Translations under genes and position numbers: made by a program
Source of the DNA: Chitinophagaceae bacterium
GTDB taxonomy: Bacteria > Bacteroidota > Bacteroidia > Chitinophagales > Chitinophagaceae
Reading direction: 5' to 3'
NCBI GenBank assembly: GCA_019747705.1
Contig: JAIEQM010000006.1
Location: 25,818 to 89,817 of the forward strand
Length of the DNA stretch: 64,000 bases
Notes under the pieces: model-generated
What the model was told of the DNA's origin: nothing
Seen by the model: only the letters and a program-made list of their open reading frames with translations
Databases searched by the model: none
Shown: piece after piece, positions 24,239 to 32,996 of the stretch
Numbering within the stretch: the first letter of the stretch is position 1
Layout: each line of letters starts with the position of its first letter

Positions 24239-25132
24239 ATGAATTACGTATTAACAGGTGGCGCCGGCCACATCACAAAACCGGTTGCTGAACAATTATT
24301 GAATGCAGGTCATCGGGTAACCATCATCAGCCGCAATGCTGATAATGTAAAAGACCTGGTTGCCAAAGGTGCTGCTGTTGCAACAGGCTCAGTTGAAGAT
24401 GCTGCCTTTTTAAAAGAAGCCTTTAAAGGAGCGGATGCAGTGTACTTAATGATACCTCCCAACTTTGTACCGGAAGGTGGCTGGCGCACTTATCAAAACA
24501 AAGTGACAGATAATTATATCAATGCCATCACTTCCAATAACATCAAAAAAATTGTAGTTCTCAGCAGTGTGGGTGCACACATGGGCAATGGTGCAGGCCC
24601 TGTGGACGGGCTGGCTGATCTTGAAAAGAAATTAGCAACCCTTACTGATGTGAATGTAAAATTTCTCCGCCCTTCCTATTTTATGTACAACCTCTTTGGC
24701 ATGATCCCTTTAATCAAAGGCATGAACCTTATGGGTGGTAATTATGGAAACACGGATGAAAAATTAGCGCTGGTTCATACCAATGATATTGCTGAGGCAG
24801 CAGCCGAAGAATTATTGAAACTTGATTTCACCGGTCAAACCGTTCGTTATATTGCCGGTGATGAACGCCATCCCAATGAAATTGCAGAAGTGCTGAGTGC
24901 AGCTATTGGCAAGCCCGGTATTCCCTGGGTAGTGTTTAGTGATGAGCAGGCATTGGGTGGTATGCTGCAAAGTGGTTTGCCTGAAACCCTGGCACAGGGT
25001 TATACTGATTTGGGAAAAGCGTTACGCACCGGTGAAGCACAAACAGATTACTGGAAACACAAACCTGTTTTAAGCAAAACAAAACTGGAAGATTTTGCAA
25101 AAGAGTTTGCCGGCGCATTTAATGCATCGTAA
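24239..25132 (+). CDS. NmrA-like NAD(P)-binding oxidoreductase (SDR superfamily)
   Basis: 297 residues of the atypical short-chain dehydrogenase / NmrA type. The N-terminal nucleotide motif MNYVLTGGAGHITKPVAEQL is followed by the SRNADNV specificity loop. VVLSSVGAHMG (about 100-110) replaces the usual catalytic core, and PSYFMYNLFGMIPLIKG follows. Homologues include quinone oxidoreductase QOR2-like enzymes and redox sensors. The MarR operator just upstream suggests that it is induced by the compound the regulator senses. Confidence 0.85.
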   Translation: MNYVLTGGAGHITKPVAEQLLNAGHRVTIISRNADNVKDLVAKGAAVATGSVEDAAFLKEAFKGADAVYLMIPPNFVPEGGWRTYQNKVTDNYINAITSNNIKKIVVLSSVGAHMGNGAGPVDGLADLEKKLATLTDVNVKFLRPSYFMYNLFGMIPLIKGMNLMGGNYGNTDEKLALVHTNDIAEAAAEELLKLDFTGQTVRYIAGDERHPNEIAEVLSAAIGKPGIPWVVFSDEQALGGMLQSGLPETLAQGYTDLGKALRTGEAQTDYWKHKPVLSKTKLEDFAKEFAGAFNAS

Positions 25133-25220
25133 AAACTTAAAAGCTCTGCGAAGTCTCCAGACTTTTCTTATATGATGTTATCAATTGAAATAAATTTTCA
25201 AAACTTCTAAATCAAAAAAC

Positions 25221-25871
25221 ATGAAAATAGGAATCATCGGCAGCGGCGATGTTGGCCGTGTATTAGGCAAAGCATTTTTAACGGAAGGTCATGAAGTAAT
25301 CCTGGGCACAAGAGATACTTCCAAAGAAAAAGTAGTACAGTGGAAAACAGAAAACCCGTCTGCAGGCATTGGCAGTTTTGCTGATGCGGCAGCATTTGGT
25401 GAGGTGATTGTTCTTGCAACCCTGGGAGAAGCTGCAGAAGAAGCATTAAAGCTGGCCGGCATTGATCATCTCAATGGAAAAATTGTGATTGATGCCACCA
25501 ACCCTATTGATCATACACAGCCTCCTGTGAACGGCGTGCTGCGTTATTTTACCAATGCCAATGAATCATTGATGGAGCGTTTGCAAAAACAGGCGCCTGC
25601 TGCAAAGTTTGTAAAAGCATTTAACAGTGTGGGCAACCCGTTTATGTACAAACCCAATTTTCCGGGTGGCAAACCCACAATGTTTATTTGTGGCAATAAT
25701 GAGGAAGCCAAGAAAACAGTAACAACCATTCTGGAATCGTTTGGCTGGGAAGCAGAAGATATGGGCAAGGCAGAAACGGCCGGTTCAATTGAAGCGCTTT
25801 GCATTTTGTGGTGTGCCCCCGGCTTTAACCGCAATCAATGGACACATGCGTTTAAATTGCTGAAGTTGTAA
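25221..25871 (+). CDS. NADP oxidoreductase, F420-dependent-type fold
   Basis: 216 residues with an N-terminal Rossmann motif MKIGIIGSGDVGRVLGKAFL followed by EVILGTRDTSKEK. The core contains VIDATNPIDHTQPPVNGVL and KFVKAFNSVGNPFMYKPNF, typical of the NADPH-dependent F420 reductase / NPD-like family (PF03807). Bacteroidota generally lack F420, so the real partner is probably another oxidant. It is 88 nt downstream of the NmrA-like gene and may share its transcript. A strong terminator follows. Confidence 0.85.
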   Translation: MKIGIIGSGDVGRVLGKAFLTEGHEVILGTRDTSKEKVVQWKTENPSAGIGSFADAAAFGEVIVLATLGEAAEEALKLAGIDHLNGKIVIDATNPIDHTQPPVNGVLRYFTNANESLMERLQKQAPAAKFVKAFNSVGNPFMYKPNFPGGKPTMFICGNNEEAKKTVTTILESFGWEAEDMGKAETAGSIEALCILWCAPGFNRNQWTHAFKLLKL

Positions 25872-25911
25872 ATACATTTTGATACCGGCACTATTGCAAG
25901 TGGCATCGTTC

Positions 25912-25929
25912 CTTGCGTCGCACTCTTGT
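25912..25929. repeat. 18-bp dispersed repeat (inverted match to 298-315)
   Basis: CTTGCGTCGCACTCTTGT is the exact reverse complement of ACAAGAGTGCGACGCAAG at 298-315, in the riboswitch leader. The neighbouring ATCGTTCCTTGCGTCGCACTC resembles ATCGTCCCTTGCCACGCTC at about 43819, so this may be another member of the same repeat family. Confidence 0.65.
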
Positions 25930-25951
25930 ACGCCGGTGCATAATGCAGCAA

Positions 25952-25993
25952 AAACTTCAAACCCTCCGCATTTATCCGGAGGGTTTGAAGTTT
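25952..25993. terminator. Strong bidirectional terminator hairpin
   Basis: A 17-bp perfect stem (AAACTTCAAACCCTCCG with CGGAGGGTTTGAAGTTT) and an 8-nt loop. It sits between convergent genes ending at 25871 (plus) and 26029 (minus) and can serve both. Confidence 0.85.
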
Positions 25994-26028
25994 AAGTTAT
26001 ACATCACATTATCAAAAAATCAGTTTTC

Positions 26029-27240
26029 TCAATCATGCTTTGGCTCCCCCAGTTCAAAATAGGCGCCTTTTGTTTTATCAAGCAGCTTTGAAATAATTTT
26101 AAAATTTTCTTCTGTTGCACTGAGGTTTATAAATTTATCAATAATAGTGCTGTGCCTAAAAACCACAATCGTATTCTTCACAGAAGGGTTTATCTTGTTG
26201 AGTTGCACCTCGCTTTCAGTATCTGTCATTGATGGAACATAAGTAAGTGCAATATTTTTCAGTTGAAGTTCATTTCCCAGTTGTTCCAGTTCGGTCTGCC
26301 TTTTTCCCTTACTGTAGTTATTTTCGTTTCCATATACAAAATAAGCTTTCAGATAGTTTTTGCGTGCCACCTGCTCTTTTTCTAAAAACAACAACCATTT
26401 TTTTATATCGCTCCAATCAGGGTTATTGGCAACAAAGTAAATAATACCATGATAGCGGCCGTATTTGCATACGGGGCAGGTTCTGGTTCCTTTATCAGGG
26501 CCATAAGCATGATATGGTATGAATGATGGATTGTCTTCGCCAATAGAAAGGCCGGATTTAATTTTTGCAGTGTTTGTTTCAGGATAACCTGGAATATTCA
26601 GCCCCAAAATAATATTATGCTCGGCAATTTGCAGACTGTCTTTCATCAAAACTCTTAATATGCCGCTTCCTCCACGGTTTTCAAGATGCTTTCGTTTTTC
26701 CCCGGTTAAAAGTTTGTCATCATCAAATACAAATTCATCAATGTAGTATTCATTTGCAATAGCCGGCTCTTTAACGGATATATGAATATGCGCCGGTATT
26801 ATTTCTCTGGGATAAGGCGCCGGCCTGATGGTGTACAGAGAATAACTTCCGTTTACATCTGTTTTAACCCATCCACGAATATGACCATGGCGTTTTGCCA
26901 GGGCGTTCATTCCCTCAGCAGGTGAATAATAGCCGTTGTTATCAGTTTGCCAATAATAAATAATTACACCAGGCGCCGGTGTTTTACCGTCATTTTTAAA
27001 AACGGTTCCGGTTACCAACAGCTTCTTTCCTTTTTCCCGCCAGCCGGCACTTGTATCAACAGACCGGATAGCAGCCGGTATGTCAATAAACATTAATTCA
27101 CAACCATCGCAACCTCCTCCCACCAGCTTCTTTTGTGAACTGGTTGTTTGAGTCTTGTCTTTATTACTTTGACCACTGCAGGAACTGAGGCTAATAACGG
27201 AAATTACAAGCACGGTTAAAAGTGAGGATTGAAGAATCAT
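26029..27240 (-). CDS. Lipoprotein: intradiol ring-cleavage dioxygenase-like domain fused to a thioredoxin-like domain
   Basis: 403 residues from the ATG at 27240, which starts a lipoprotein signal (MILQSSLLTVLVISVISLSS followed by Cys). The longer frame from 27363 lacks a signal and is rejected. Residues about 55-215 match protocatechuate/intradiol dioxygenases, with VIIYYWQTDNNGYYSP, GHIRGWVKTDVNGSYSLYTI and PYPREIIPAHIHISV. These supply the expected Tyr/Tyr/His/His iron ligands. Residues from CPVC (255-258) onward form a thioredoxin-like domain. The fusion is unusual. It starts 79 nt after the LytTR gene. Confidence 0.78.
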   Translation of the reverse strand: MILQSSLLTVLVISVISLSSCSGQSNKDKTQTTSSQKKLVGGGCDGCELMFIDIPAAIRSVDTSAGWREKGKKLLVTGTVFKNDGKTPAPGVIIYYWQTDNNGYYSPAEGMNALAKRHGHIRGWVKTDVNGSYSLYTIRPAPYPREIIPAHIHISVKEPAIANEYYIDEFVFDDDKLLTGEKRKHLENRGGSGILRVLMKDSLQIAEHNIILGLNIPGYPETNTAKIKSGLSIGEDNPSFIPYHAYGPDKGTRTCPVCKYGRYHGIIYFVANNPDWSDIKKWLLFLEKEQVARKNYLKAYFVYGNENNYSKGKRQTELEQLGNELQLKNIALTYVPSMTDTESEVQLNKINPSVKNTIVVFRHSTIIDKFINLSATEENFKIISKLLDKTKGAYFELGEPKHD

Positions 27241-27319
27241 ACATTCAGCATTTTCTGCAAAATTCAAACTTGTTTCTAATGCCGCAAAACACAATTGGTT
27301 AACCTGATGAATAAACAGG

Positions 27320-28165
27320 TTAAGAAGATGAGTTTTTAAACAACTGTTTGAATGCAGCTGCATAATTCCGGCTGAGCCGTATCAGTTCACCATTGCTTAG
27401 CAAGAGGTCATAATCACCATTGAGGCGTGATTTAAACGACACCACTTTGCTGAGGTTTACAATAGCCGATTTGTGCACCCTTGCAAATTGATCTTTCTTT
27501 AGCTTTTGGCTGATGGCTTTTAGTGTTTCTGCATGCAGGTATTTTTTGCTGGCTGTATGTATGGAAATATAAGGACTGGCGGAGTTGATATAAATTATCT
27601 CCTCCGGTAAAATAATGATTTTGTTTCTTCCTGTACCTGTAACAATCTTATCAATAAAGTTGCCGCCCGGCCCGGTGTTGAAGTCCTGTACAGGTTTGGG
27701 TTGAAACAGATGTTTCCGGAAATAAAAAACAGCAATAGCCCCGTAAATAAGAATATACTTGTATAAGTCTTCTGAAACTGTATAACTAATATTTTTTCTG
27801 AATCCATATACATGATCAAGGAAAAGTGCAGATAAAGAATAAAGCAAAACCGAAAACAACAGTACATGAACAAAAGAAGAGAGTACTATATAACTGAAAA
27901 CCTGCAACCAGGAAGAAATTCTTGAATTGGCAACCTCAACTTTTTTAAACCATTCAATCAGTAAAAGACCTGCCGGCAAAAACAGGAGCCAGCCGGAATT
28001 AAACAAAACTGATTCGGAAAAATAGAAGGAATAATGGTTGAAACCGGAATGCAATAAATCCTGCAAAACAGCAATTGATATAAAAAAAATTGTTGCACTC
28101 ACAAAAAACAAAATCTTTTTTTGTGCCGGTTGAAATTTATGAACAAGCGCTGAAGGGGTAATCAT
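27320..28165 (-). CDS. Membrane-anchored LytTR DNA-binding regulator
   Basis: 281 residues from the ATG at 28165 (MITPSALVHK); a TTG at 28204 could extend it by 13 residues but is less likely. The N-terminal half has about four transmembrane helices (KKILFFVSATIFFISIAVLQ and others). The C-terminal 100 residues are a LytTR domain: KIIILPEEIIYINSASPYIS, then QFARVHKSAIVNLSKVVSFK and NGELIRLSRNYAAAFKQLF. It is probably a membrane-bound transcription factor and may control the downstream lipoprotein gene. TATTTTTG at 28214-28207 is a candidate -7 element. Confidence 0.88.
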   Translation of the reverse strand: MITPSALVHKFQPAQKKILFFVSATIFFISIAVLQDLLHSGFNHYSFYFSESVLFNSGWLLFLPAGLLLIEWFKKVEVANSRISSWLQVFSYIVLSSFVHVLLFSVLLYSLSALFLDHVYGFRKNISYTVSEDLYKYILIYGAIAVFYFRKHLFQPKPVQDFNTGPGGNFIDKIVTGTGRNKIIILPEEIIYINSASPYISIHTASKKYLHAETLKAISQKLKKDQFARVHKSAIVNLSKVVSFKSRLNGDYDLLLSNGELIRLSRNYAAAFKQLFKNSSS

Positions 28166-28368
28166 TTTAGTTTGGCCAAAACAGCTTATAAACAAGGTTT
28201 TCAAAACAAAAATACATTAAAGTATAGTCCGATATTAACGACGGCAGGTTAAAACAAATCAAGACAAGGGGCTCTTGTTTAAAAAGTTTCGTTGTCAATT
28301 TTTAAACCTTAAAGAAAAAGCGAAAGCCTTTCCACTCTTCCGCTATTTCAATTCAATAAATCGTACTG

Positions 28369-29463
28369 TTATTCTTCCTGCAATTTCTCATCCACAGCTC
28401 TTGCCAGTAATGCAGCACTTCTCCGTTTCATGGGGTTTGCCCTTGCATCTTCATAACCGTTCCTGGTGCGGAATATATCAATGGCTTTGTATAAAGAAGC
28501 CCGTAATGAACTTTCATCGGCCCTTCCCTTTCCTGCAATATCAAATGCAGTTCCATGATCTGGACTGGTGCGTATTACCGGCAGGCCCGCAGTATAATTT
28601 ACTTCATCACCCACCGCCAGTGATTTAAAGGGTATCAGACCCTGGTCGTGGTACATGGCCAGTACCGCATCAAATTTTTCATATTGTGCCCTTGCAAAAA
28701 AAGCATCGCTGCTGTAGGGGCCAAAGCAAAATACATCGTGCTGCTGTTTGGCTTCTTTAATAGCCGGTTTAATAATTTCTTCCTCTTCTTTACCGATTAA
28801 TCCTTCATCGCCTGCATGGGGGTTCAGGCCCAGCACAGCAATCTTTGGTTTATCAATACCAAAATCTTTTTTTAATGACTGGTTTACTACTTTAAGTTTG
28901 GAAACAATGGCTTCTCTTGTAATATGTTTGGCCACTTCACCCACCGGCACATGTTCTGTGAGTAATGCAACCTTTAAATTATCAGCCACCATCAGCATTG
29001 CCACATCGTTCGCATTAAAGTATGCTTTCAAAAACGGTGTATGCCCTGTATAATGAAACGCATCACTATATACATTTTTTTTGTGAATGGGCGCAGTAAC
29101 CAGTGCATCAATCTGTTTATTTTTTAATGCTTCCGTTGCTGCTGCTAATGATTTGATGGCATATTGCCCGCCTGTATCATTTAATTGTCCGGGTGTAATG
29201 GCCACTTCTTCTTCCCAGCAACTGTAAATGGTTACCTGTTTGGGGTTCAGGCGATCCAGTTCCCGGGTGGCATGATAACTGAGGTTATAATCCGGTAAAC
29301 CTTTTTTATAAAAGTTAATGACTTTATTACTGGCAAATACAACCGGTGTGCAAATTTCCAGCAGGCGGTTATCACTCAGCGTTTTAATAATGGTTTCAAT
29401 ACCAATGCCGTTAAGATCGCCACAACTGAAACCAATAACCGGTTTTTTTTCTGAACTGTTCAT
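28369..29463 (-). CDS. pdxA: 4-hydroxythreonine-4-phosphate dehydrogenase
   Basis: A 364-residue NAD-dependent enzyme of pyridoxal-5'-phosphate synthesis (DXP-dependent route). Family motifs are visible from the N-terminal IGFSCGDLNGIGIETIIKTL on. The metal-binding His residues sit in YTGHTPF, GLNPHAGDEG and SPDHGTAFDIAGKG. DAVLAMYHDQGLIPFKSLAV is also typical. In Bacteroidota pdxA often sits near rsmA, as it does here. Confidence 0.95.
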   Translation of the reverse strand: MNSSEKKPVIGFSCGDLNGIGIETIIKTLSDNRLLEICTPVVFASNKVINFYKKGLPDYNLSYHATRELDRLNPKQVTIYSCWEEEVAITPGQLNDTGGQYAIKSLAAATEALKNKQIDALVTAPIHKKNVYSDAFHYTGHTPFLKAYFNANDVAMLMVADNLKVALLTEHVPVGEVAKHITREAIVSKLKVVNQSLKKDFGIDKPKIAVLGLNPHAGDEGLIGKEEEEIIKPAIKEAKQQHDVFCFGPYSSDAFFARAQYEKFDAVLAMYHDQGLIPFKSLAVGDEVNYTAGLPVIRTSPDHGTAFDIAGKGRADESSLRASLYKAIDIFRTRNGYEDARANPMKRRSAALLARAVDEKLQEE

Positions 29464-29663
29464 ACTGTGATGGAATTAGGGCAAATGTAATTAAATGAGC
29501 AGAACACAGCAGCAGTTCTTTATCCCTTTTGCAAAAAACCACAGGTAGTTTTACCGCAGAAGATTACCTTTTTGTAACCAATAAATGAAAAACTAAGGGT
29601 TATTTTCCTGCTGTGATGATTGCTTTGGTACAGGTATTGCCACACTTTAGAAAAATCAATCCC

Positions 29664-30071
29664 ATGAAAACGATTATTTTTTCTGCAGCATTTTTCCTGC
29701 TTACTTCATTTACAGTTCATCAACCGCATCAAAACACAAATTCATTTACAACATCTGTAAAAAAGCTAAATGACCCGGCTATTACTTTTTTTAAAGCCTT
29801 TAAAAACCGGAGAGATGTAAATCTTTTCTGGTATGTATCCAACCCGCTCAACATTGCCAGCTTTACCATTTTTTATTCTACAGATGGTGTAATGTTTTAT
29901 GAACTGGAAAGTATGGGCTCCACCGGCAACGCAATGTATCGTTATAAACACAGACCAACCGGCAATGGTACTATTCACTACAAAATACAGATGCGTGATG
30001 TATATATGGGCATAACAGAATCGCCCGTTGAAACCGTTCGCCTGGGTAATGGTAACGGTAACTGCAACTAA
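29664..30071 (+). CDS. Secreted hypothetical protein with an Fn3-like fold
   Basis: 135 residues from the ATG at 29664 (MKTIIFSAAFFLLTSFTVHQ), which gives a signal peptide; the longer frame from 29613 does not. The mature part resembles a single fibronectin-III/Ig-like sandwich (VNLFWYVSNPLNIASFTIFY, then STDGVMFYEL and HYKIQMRDV). The C-terminus GNGNGNCN contains one Cys. No enzymatic motif is visible. Confidence 0.7.
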   Translation: MKTIIFSAAFFLLTSFTVHQPHQNTNSFTTSVKKLNDPAITFFKAFKNRRDVNLFWYVSNPLNIASFTIFYSTDGVMFYELESMGSTGNAMYRYKHRPTGNGTIHYKIQMRDVYMGITESPVETVRLGNGNGNCN

Positions 30072-30138
30072 TCAGCAAGAATTTTGATATTGGAATGGAA
30101 GTTCTCCCTGCACCCTGTGTGCGGGGAAACTTTTTTTA

Positions 30139-30172
30139 TTGCCCCTCTGCTGTGCCGTTTCATTTACTTTTG
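30139..30172 (+). promoter_or_regulatory. Putative promoter of rsmA, implying a leaderless mRNA
   Basis: TTG (30139-30141), a 23-nt spacer and TACTTTTG (30165-30172). The inferred start point at about 30176-30178 coincides with the GTG start codon at 30177. Confidence 0.5.
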
Positions 30173-30176
30173 CAAC

Positions 30177-30932
30177 GTGGAGTACACATTAAAGAAATCA
30201 CTCGGTCAGCATTTTTTAAAAGATGAAAATATATGCCGCAATATTGTAAAAGCGGTGGAGGAGCAGCGCCCTGCTCAACTGCTTGAAATCGGACCGGGCG
30301 GAGGCGCCATCACCAAATACCTCATGAACCTGGAAGGTGTGGTCTTCAAAGCCATTGAATTAGATAAAGAAAAAGTAGAATACCTGGCGGCAACTTACCC
30401 TCAGCTAAAAGGTAAAATTATTCACCAGAGTTTCCTGGATGCTGCACCGCCATTTGAAGGAAGCTTTCATGTAGTGGGTAATTTTCCATACAACATATCC
30501 ACCCAAATTTTGTTTCGTATCCTGGAATGGAAAGAACAGGCGCCTGTTGTTACAGGAATGTTTCAGAAAGAAGTGGCACAGCGTATTGCTGCAAAGGAAG
30601 GCAACAAAACCTACGGCATCATGAGTGTGCTGGTACAGGCTTTTTATAAAGTGGACTATTTATTTGATGTGCATGAAAACAGTTTTAACCCGCCACCCAA
30701 AGTAAAAAGCGGCGTTATACGTTTAACAAAAGCAGCGGATGTACCCGAAATGAAAAGTGAAAAAGCTTTTTTTAACCTTGTAAAAACAGCATTTAACCAG
30801 CGCAGGAAAATGCTGCGGAATGGCGTAAGGGGTTTGTTTACTGAAGATTTTTTGAAAGATGAAATTTTTACAAAGCGTGCAGAACAGTTAACGGTGGAGC
30901 AGTTTGCACAACTAACCTTTAAGATGAAATAA
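30177..30932 (+). CDS. rsmA: 16S rRNA (adenine1518-N6/1519-N6) dimethyltransferase
   Basis: 251 residues from the GTG at 30177 (read as [20 protein letters not shown]), which matches the usual N-terminus of the KsgA family. The frame extends to an ATG at 30084, but the added 31 residues are unlike the family and cross the promoter. SAM motif I is [12 protein letters not shown], the adenine-binding motif is NFPYNIS, and the C-terminal domain has [15 protein letters not shown]. It dimethylates two adenines in helix 45 of 16S rRNA. Confidence 0.94.
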   Translation: MEYTLKKSLGQHFLKDENICRNIVKAVEEQRPAQLLEIGPGGGAITKYLMNLEGVVFKAIELDKEKVEYLAATYPQLKGKIIHQSFLDAAPPFEGSFHVVGNFPYNISTQILFRILEWKEQAPVVTGMFQKEVAQRIAAKEGNKTYGIMSVLVQAFYKVDYLFDVHENSFNPPPKVKSGVIRLTKAADVPEMKSEKAFFNLVKTAFNQRRKMLRNGVRGLFTEDFLKDEIFTKRAEQLTVEQFAQLTFKMK

Positions 30933-30936
30933 GGAA

Positions 30937-31857
30937 ATGAAAGTTATTATTACTTCAAAGTGTCATGAATATTTACAGCAGCGTTTAAAGGCGAATGGTT
31001 ATGAAGTGGTGTATGCGCCTGCCATCAGCTATGAAGAACTGCTGAATGAAATGGCAACAGCTACCGGCATCATTGTATCAACAAGAATTAAAATTGATGA
31101 ACCACTTCTTCAAAAGGCCACTGCTTTAAAATGGATTGGGAGGCTCGGAAGCGGCCTTGAACTCATTGATGTGGATGCTGCTGAAAGCAAAGGAATAAAA
31201 GTGGTAAGCAGCCCTGAGGGCAACAGGGATGCAGTGGGTGAACATGCCCTGGGTTTATTGCTGAACCTGATGAACAAGCTCAACAGCAGCGCTGCTGAAG
31301 TAAAAGAAGGTTTATGGTTGCGTGAGGAAAACCGTGGCTTTGAACTCAGTGGTAAAACAGTGGGCATCATTGGTTATGGAAATACGGGAAAAGCGTTTGC
31401 AAAAAAATTAAAAGGCTTTGATGTTACAATTTTAGCGCATGATAAATATGTTTTTGGGTTTGGTGGTGATGAAGTAAAAGAAGCATCTATGGAGCAGGTA
31501 TTAAAATACAGCGATGTGGTGAGCCTTCATTTACCATTAACGGATGAAACATTTCATTACGCCAGCAATCGTTTTTTTGAACTGATGGAACAACAGCCAT
31601 TCTTCATTAACACCTGCCGTGGAAAAGTGCACCACACAGCCGCCCTAATAAATGCGCTTGAAAAAGGAATGATTAAAGGCGCTGGTTTGGATGTACTCGA
31701 AAATGAAAAACTCAGTTCTTACACTGCAGAAGAAAAGGCAGATGTACAATGGTTGCTCAACCGTAAAGACGTAATCATTACGCCACACATAGCAGGTTAC
31801 ACTTATGAATCATTTTACAAAATGAGCAAAGTGCTGGTGGAAAAACTGGGGTTGTGA
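30937..31857 (+). CDS. D-2-hydroxyacid dehydrogenase family protein
   Basis: 306 residues related to phosphoglycerate dehydrogenase. The NAD motif [16 protein letters not shown] is near 145. The catalytic Arg lies in [10 protein letters not shown], with Glu in GLDVLENEK and His in [11 protein letters not shown]. The substrate could be 3-phosphoglycerate, erythronate-4-phosphate or another 2-hydroxyacid; no regulatory ACT domain is present. The pdxA gene nearby makes a PLP-pathway role conceivable but not shown. It begins 4 nt after rsmA, in one operon. Confidence 0.88.
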   Translation: MKVIITSKCHEYLQQRLKANGYEVVYAPAISYEELLNEMATATGIIVSTRIKIDEPLLQKATALKWIGRLGSGLELIDVDAAESKGIKVVSSPEGNRDAVGEHALGLLLNLMNKLNSSAAEVKEGLWLREENRGFELSGKTVGIIGYGNTGKAFAKKLKGFDVTILAHDKYVFGFGGDEVKEASMEQVLKYSDVVSLHLPLTDETFHYASNRFFELMEQQPFFINTCRGKVHHTAALINALEKGMIKGAGLDVLENEKLSSYTAEEKADVQWLLNRKDVIITPHIAGYTYESFYKMSKVLVEKLGL

Positions 31858-31859
31858 TT

Positions 31860-32336
31860 TTAATTTACAGTCACAGGTATTTCAATTCTTAATTTTTCCC
31901 ATGCAATTATAATCTTATCAGTTTCAACAAAATATTGCAACCGCTCCAATGAGGTTTCTGCGATAACAGGTTTTACAGTTACACGAACAATATCTTCTTC
32001 CTGTTTGTAATCATCTGCCAGGTGCCGGGCATAATTTTTATTAATGATAAAAATCCATTCCTCTTTGCCGGGAATGGTGAAGACAGCATAGGTACCCGCT
32101 TTAATATTTTTATTTCCAACTGTGAAGTCCTTACTCACCGTAATATTGGTGGCGCTGCGGGCGCCGGTAACCCAAACATTGTTATAAGACACCAGCCCAC
32201 CCCAGATAATGCGGTTTTTTACACCGGGCGAATAATAATTGATGACCACATCAGCACTGCCAATCTTCCCACTGGCAACACAGGGGATGCTTTTTTTGAA
32301 TGTATCAACGGGCAGGGCTTTGCTGCAGGTGTGGCA
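31860..32336 (-). pseudogene. DUF2911 protein remnant, 5' end lost
   Basis: The frame encodes a DUF2911 core (INYYSPGVKNRIIWGGLVSY, AVFTIPGKEEW, HLADDYKQEEDIVRVTVKP) but has no credible start. A GTG at 32249 would cut into the conserved first strand, and the frame runs back to a TAA at 32339-32337. Upstream, a likely lipoprotein start (SISIGCG near 32360, then GRNTNATPAAK in another frame) can be joined only by two compensating one-base shifts, one of them near the CCC at 32315-32317. No ATG is found before the sequence changes into the attC-like region. Confidence 0.65.
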
Positions 32337-32399
32337 TTAGTATTCCGTCCGCCCACAACCGATGCTGATTGAAAAACTGAAATTGAAGTTAAGAACTAA

Positions 32400-32503
32400 A
32401 GCTCAAAGTTGTTTGTCCAGCCCGAACTACAGCCTGGCTTTGTACTTAGCTGAAGTTTGTTTGTCAAGCCCCACACTTGCGCAAAACCCCATGTTAGCCG
32501 CTG
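32400..32503 (-). repeat. attC-like end, right side of a putative gene cassette
   Basis: Read on the minus strand, the segment after the DUF2442 stop begins AGCGGCTAACATGGGGTTTT and continues GGGGCTTGACAAAC and GGGCTGGACAAAC. The R''-like core RYYYAAC (GGCTAAC) at about 32500-32494 follows the gene by a few nt, as in integron cassettes. The complementary right half (GTTAGCCGC) is missing; DUF2911 remnant sequence follows instead. Confidence 0.45.
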
Positions 32504-32513
32504 TTATTTTACA

Positions 32514-32741
32514 TTAGATGTTTTTCAAGAGTGAATCGACAGATAAATCTTCATCAATTAAAGGCCAATGAATTCCATAACCAGATGGAGAGATTGTGTA
32601 TAGATTCCTTTGAATATCGTTTGCTAATTCCAACTTTTTTGAAACTTTGGAGAGGGGTAATTTTATTACTTGTCCATCAATAATTAAACAAATCAAATCT
32701 TGTTCAAAAGAAATGGCTTCTATATTATGTGTAGCTATCAT
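32514..32741 (-). CDS. DUF2442 domain protein (putative antitoxin-type partner)
   Basis: 75 residues matching the DUF2442 pattern: ISFEQDLICLIIDGQVIKLP, then LELANDIQRNLYTISPSGYG and IHWPLIDEDLSVDSLL. It begins 3 nt after the stop of the DUF4160 gene. DUF4160/DUF2442 pairs are recurrent two-gene modules considered toxin-antitoxin-like, though activity is not established here. The pair sits between inverted AGCGGCTAAC motifs. Confidence 0.85.
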   Translation of the reverse strand: MIATHNIEAISFEQDLICLIIDGQVIKLPLSKVSKKLELANDIQRNLYTISPSGYGIHWPLIDEDLSVDSLLKNI

Positions 32742-32744
32742 GAT

Positions 32745-32993
32745 TTAGTTATTAAAGTGATTATTCCAAGATTCAACGATTAAATCAAAATGTTGATATA
32801 TTATTTTCTTGACTTCTTTCTTTGCAGCAGGAGTCAAGTTATAGGAAAAAGCTTCTCTAATCTCAACCTCTTCAAGCAGTAACCAAAATTTACATTCAAT
32901 GTCGCCCTTTTCGGCATGAACATGAATTGGCTCATATCCTTCGTTAGAATAAAAAAACAGTCTCCATCCATAAATAAATAATATTGTTGGCAT
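32745..32993 (-). CDS. DUF4160 domain protein
   Basis: 82 residues with the DUF4160 signature: GWRLFFYSNEGYEPIHVHAE, then KGDIECKFWL, and a C-terminal helix ending YQHFDLIVESWNNHF. The conserved HVH motif (residues 25-27) may be a metal or catalytic site. First gene of the pair with DUF2442. The upstream sequence to 33058 contains the second AGCGGCTAAC motif, consistent with a mobile cassette. Confidence 0.85.
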   Translation of the reverse strand: MPTILFIYGWRLFFYSNEGYEPIHVHAEKGDIECKFWLLLEEVEIREAFSYNLTPAAKKEVKKIIYQHFDLIVESWNNHFNN

Positions 32994-32996
32994 AGG

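Noticed and set aside
27241..27363. Longer start for the dioxygenase-thioredoxin lipoprotein
   Set aside because: It would bury the lipoprotein signal peptide 41 residues inside the protein and overlap the LytTR gene.
28275..28628. Plus-strand ORF of 117 codons
   Set aside because: It is mostly antisense to the 3' part of pdxA, with no homology-like pattern.
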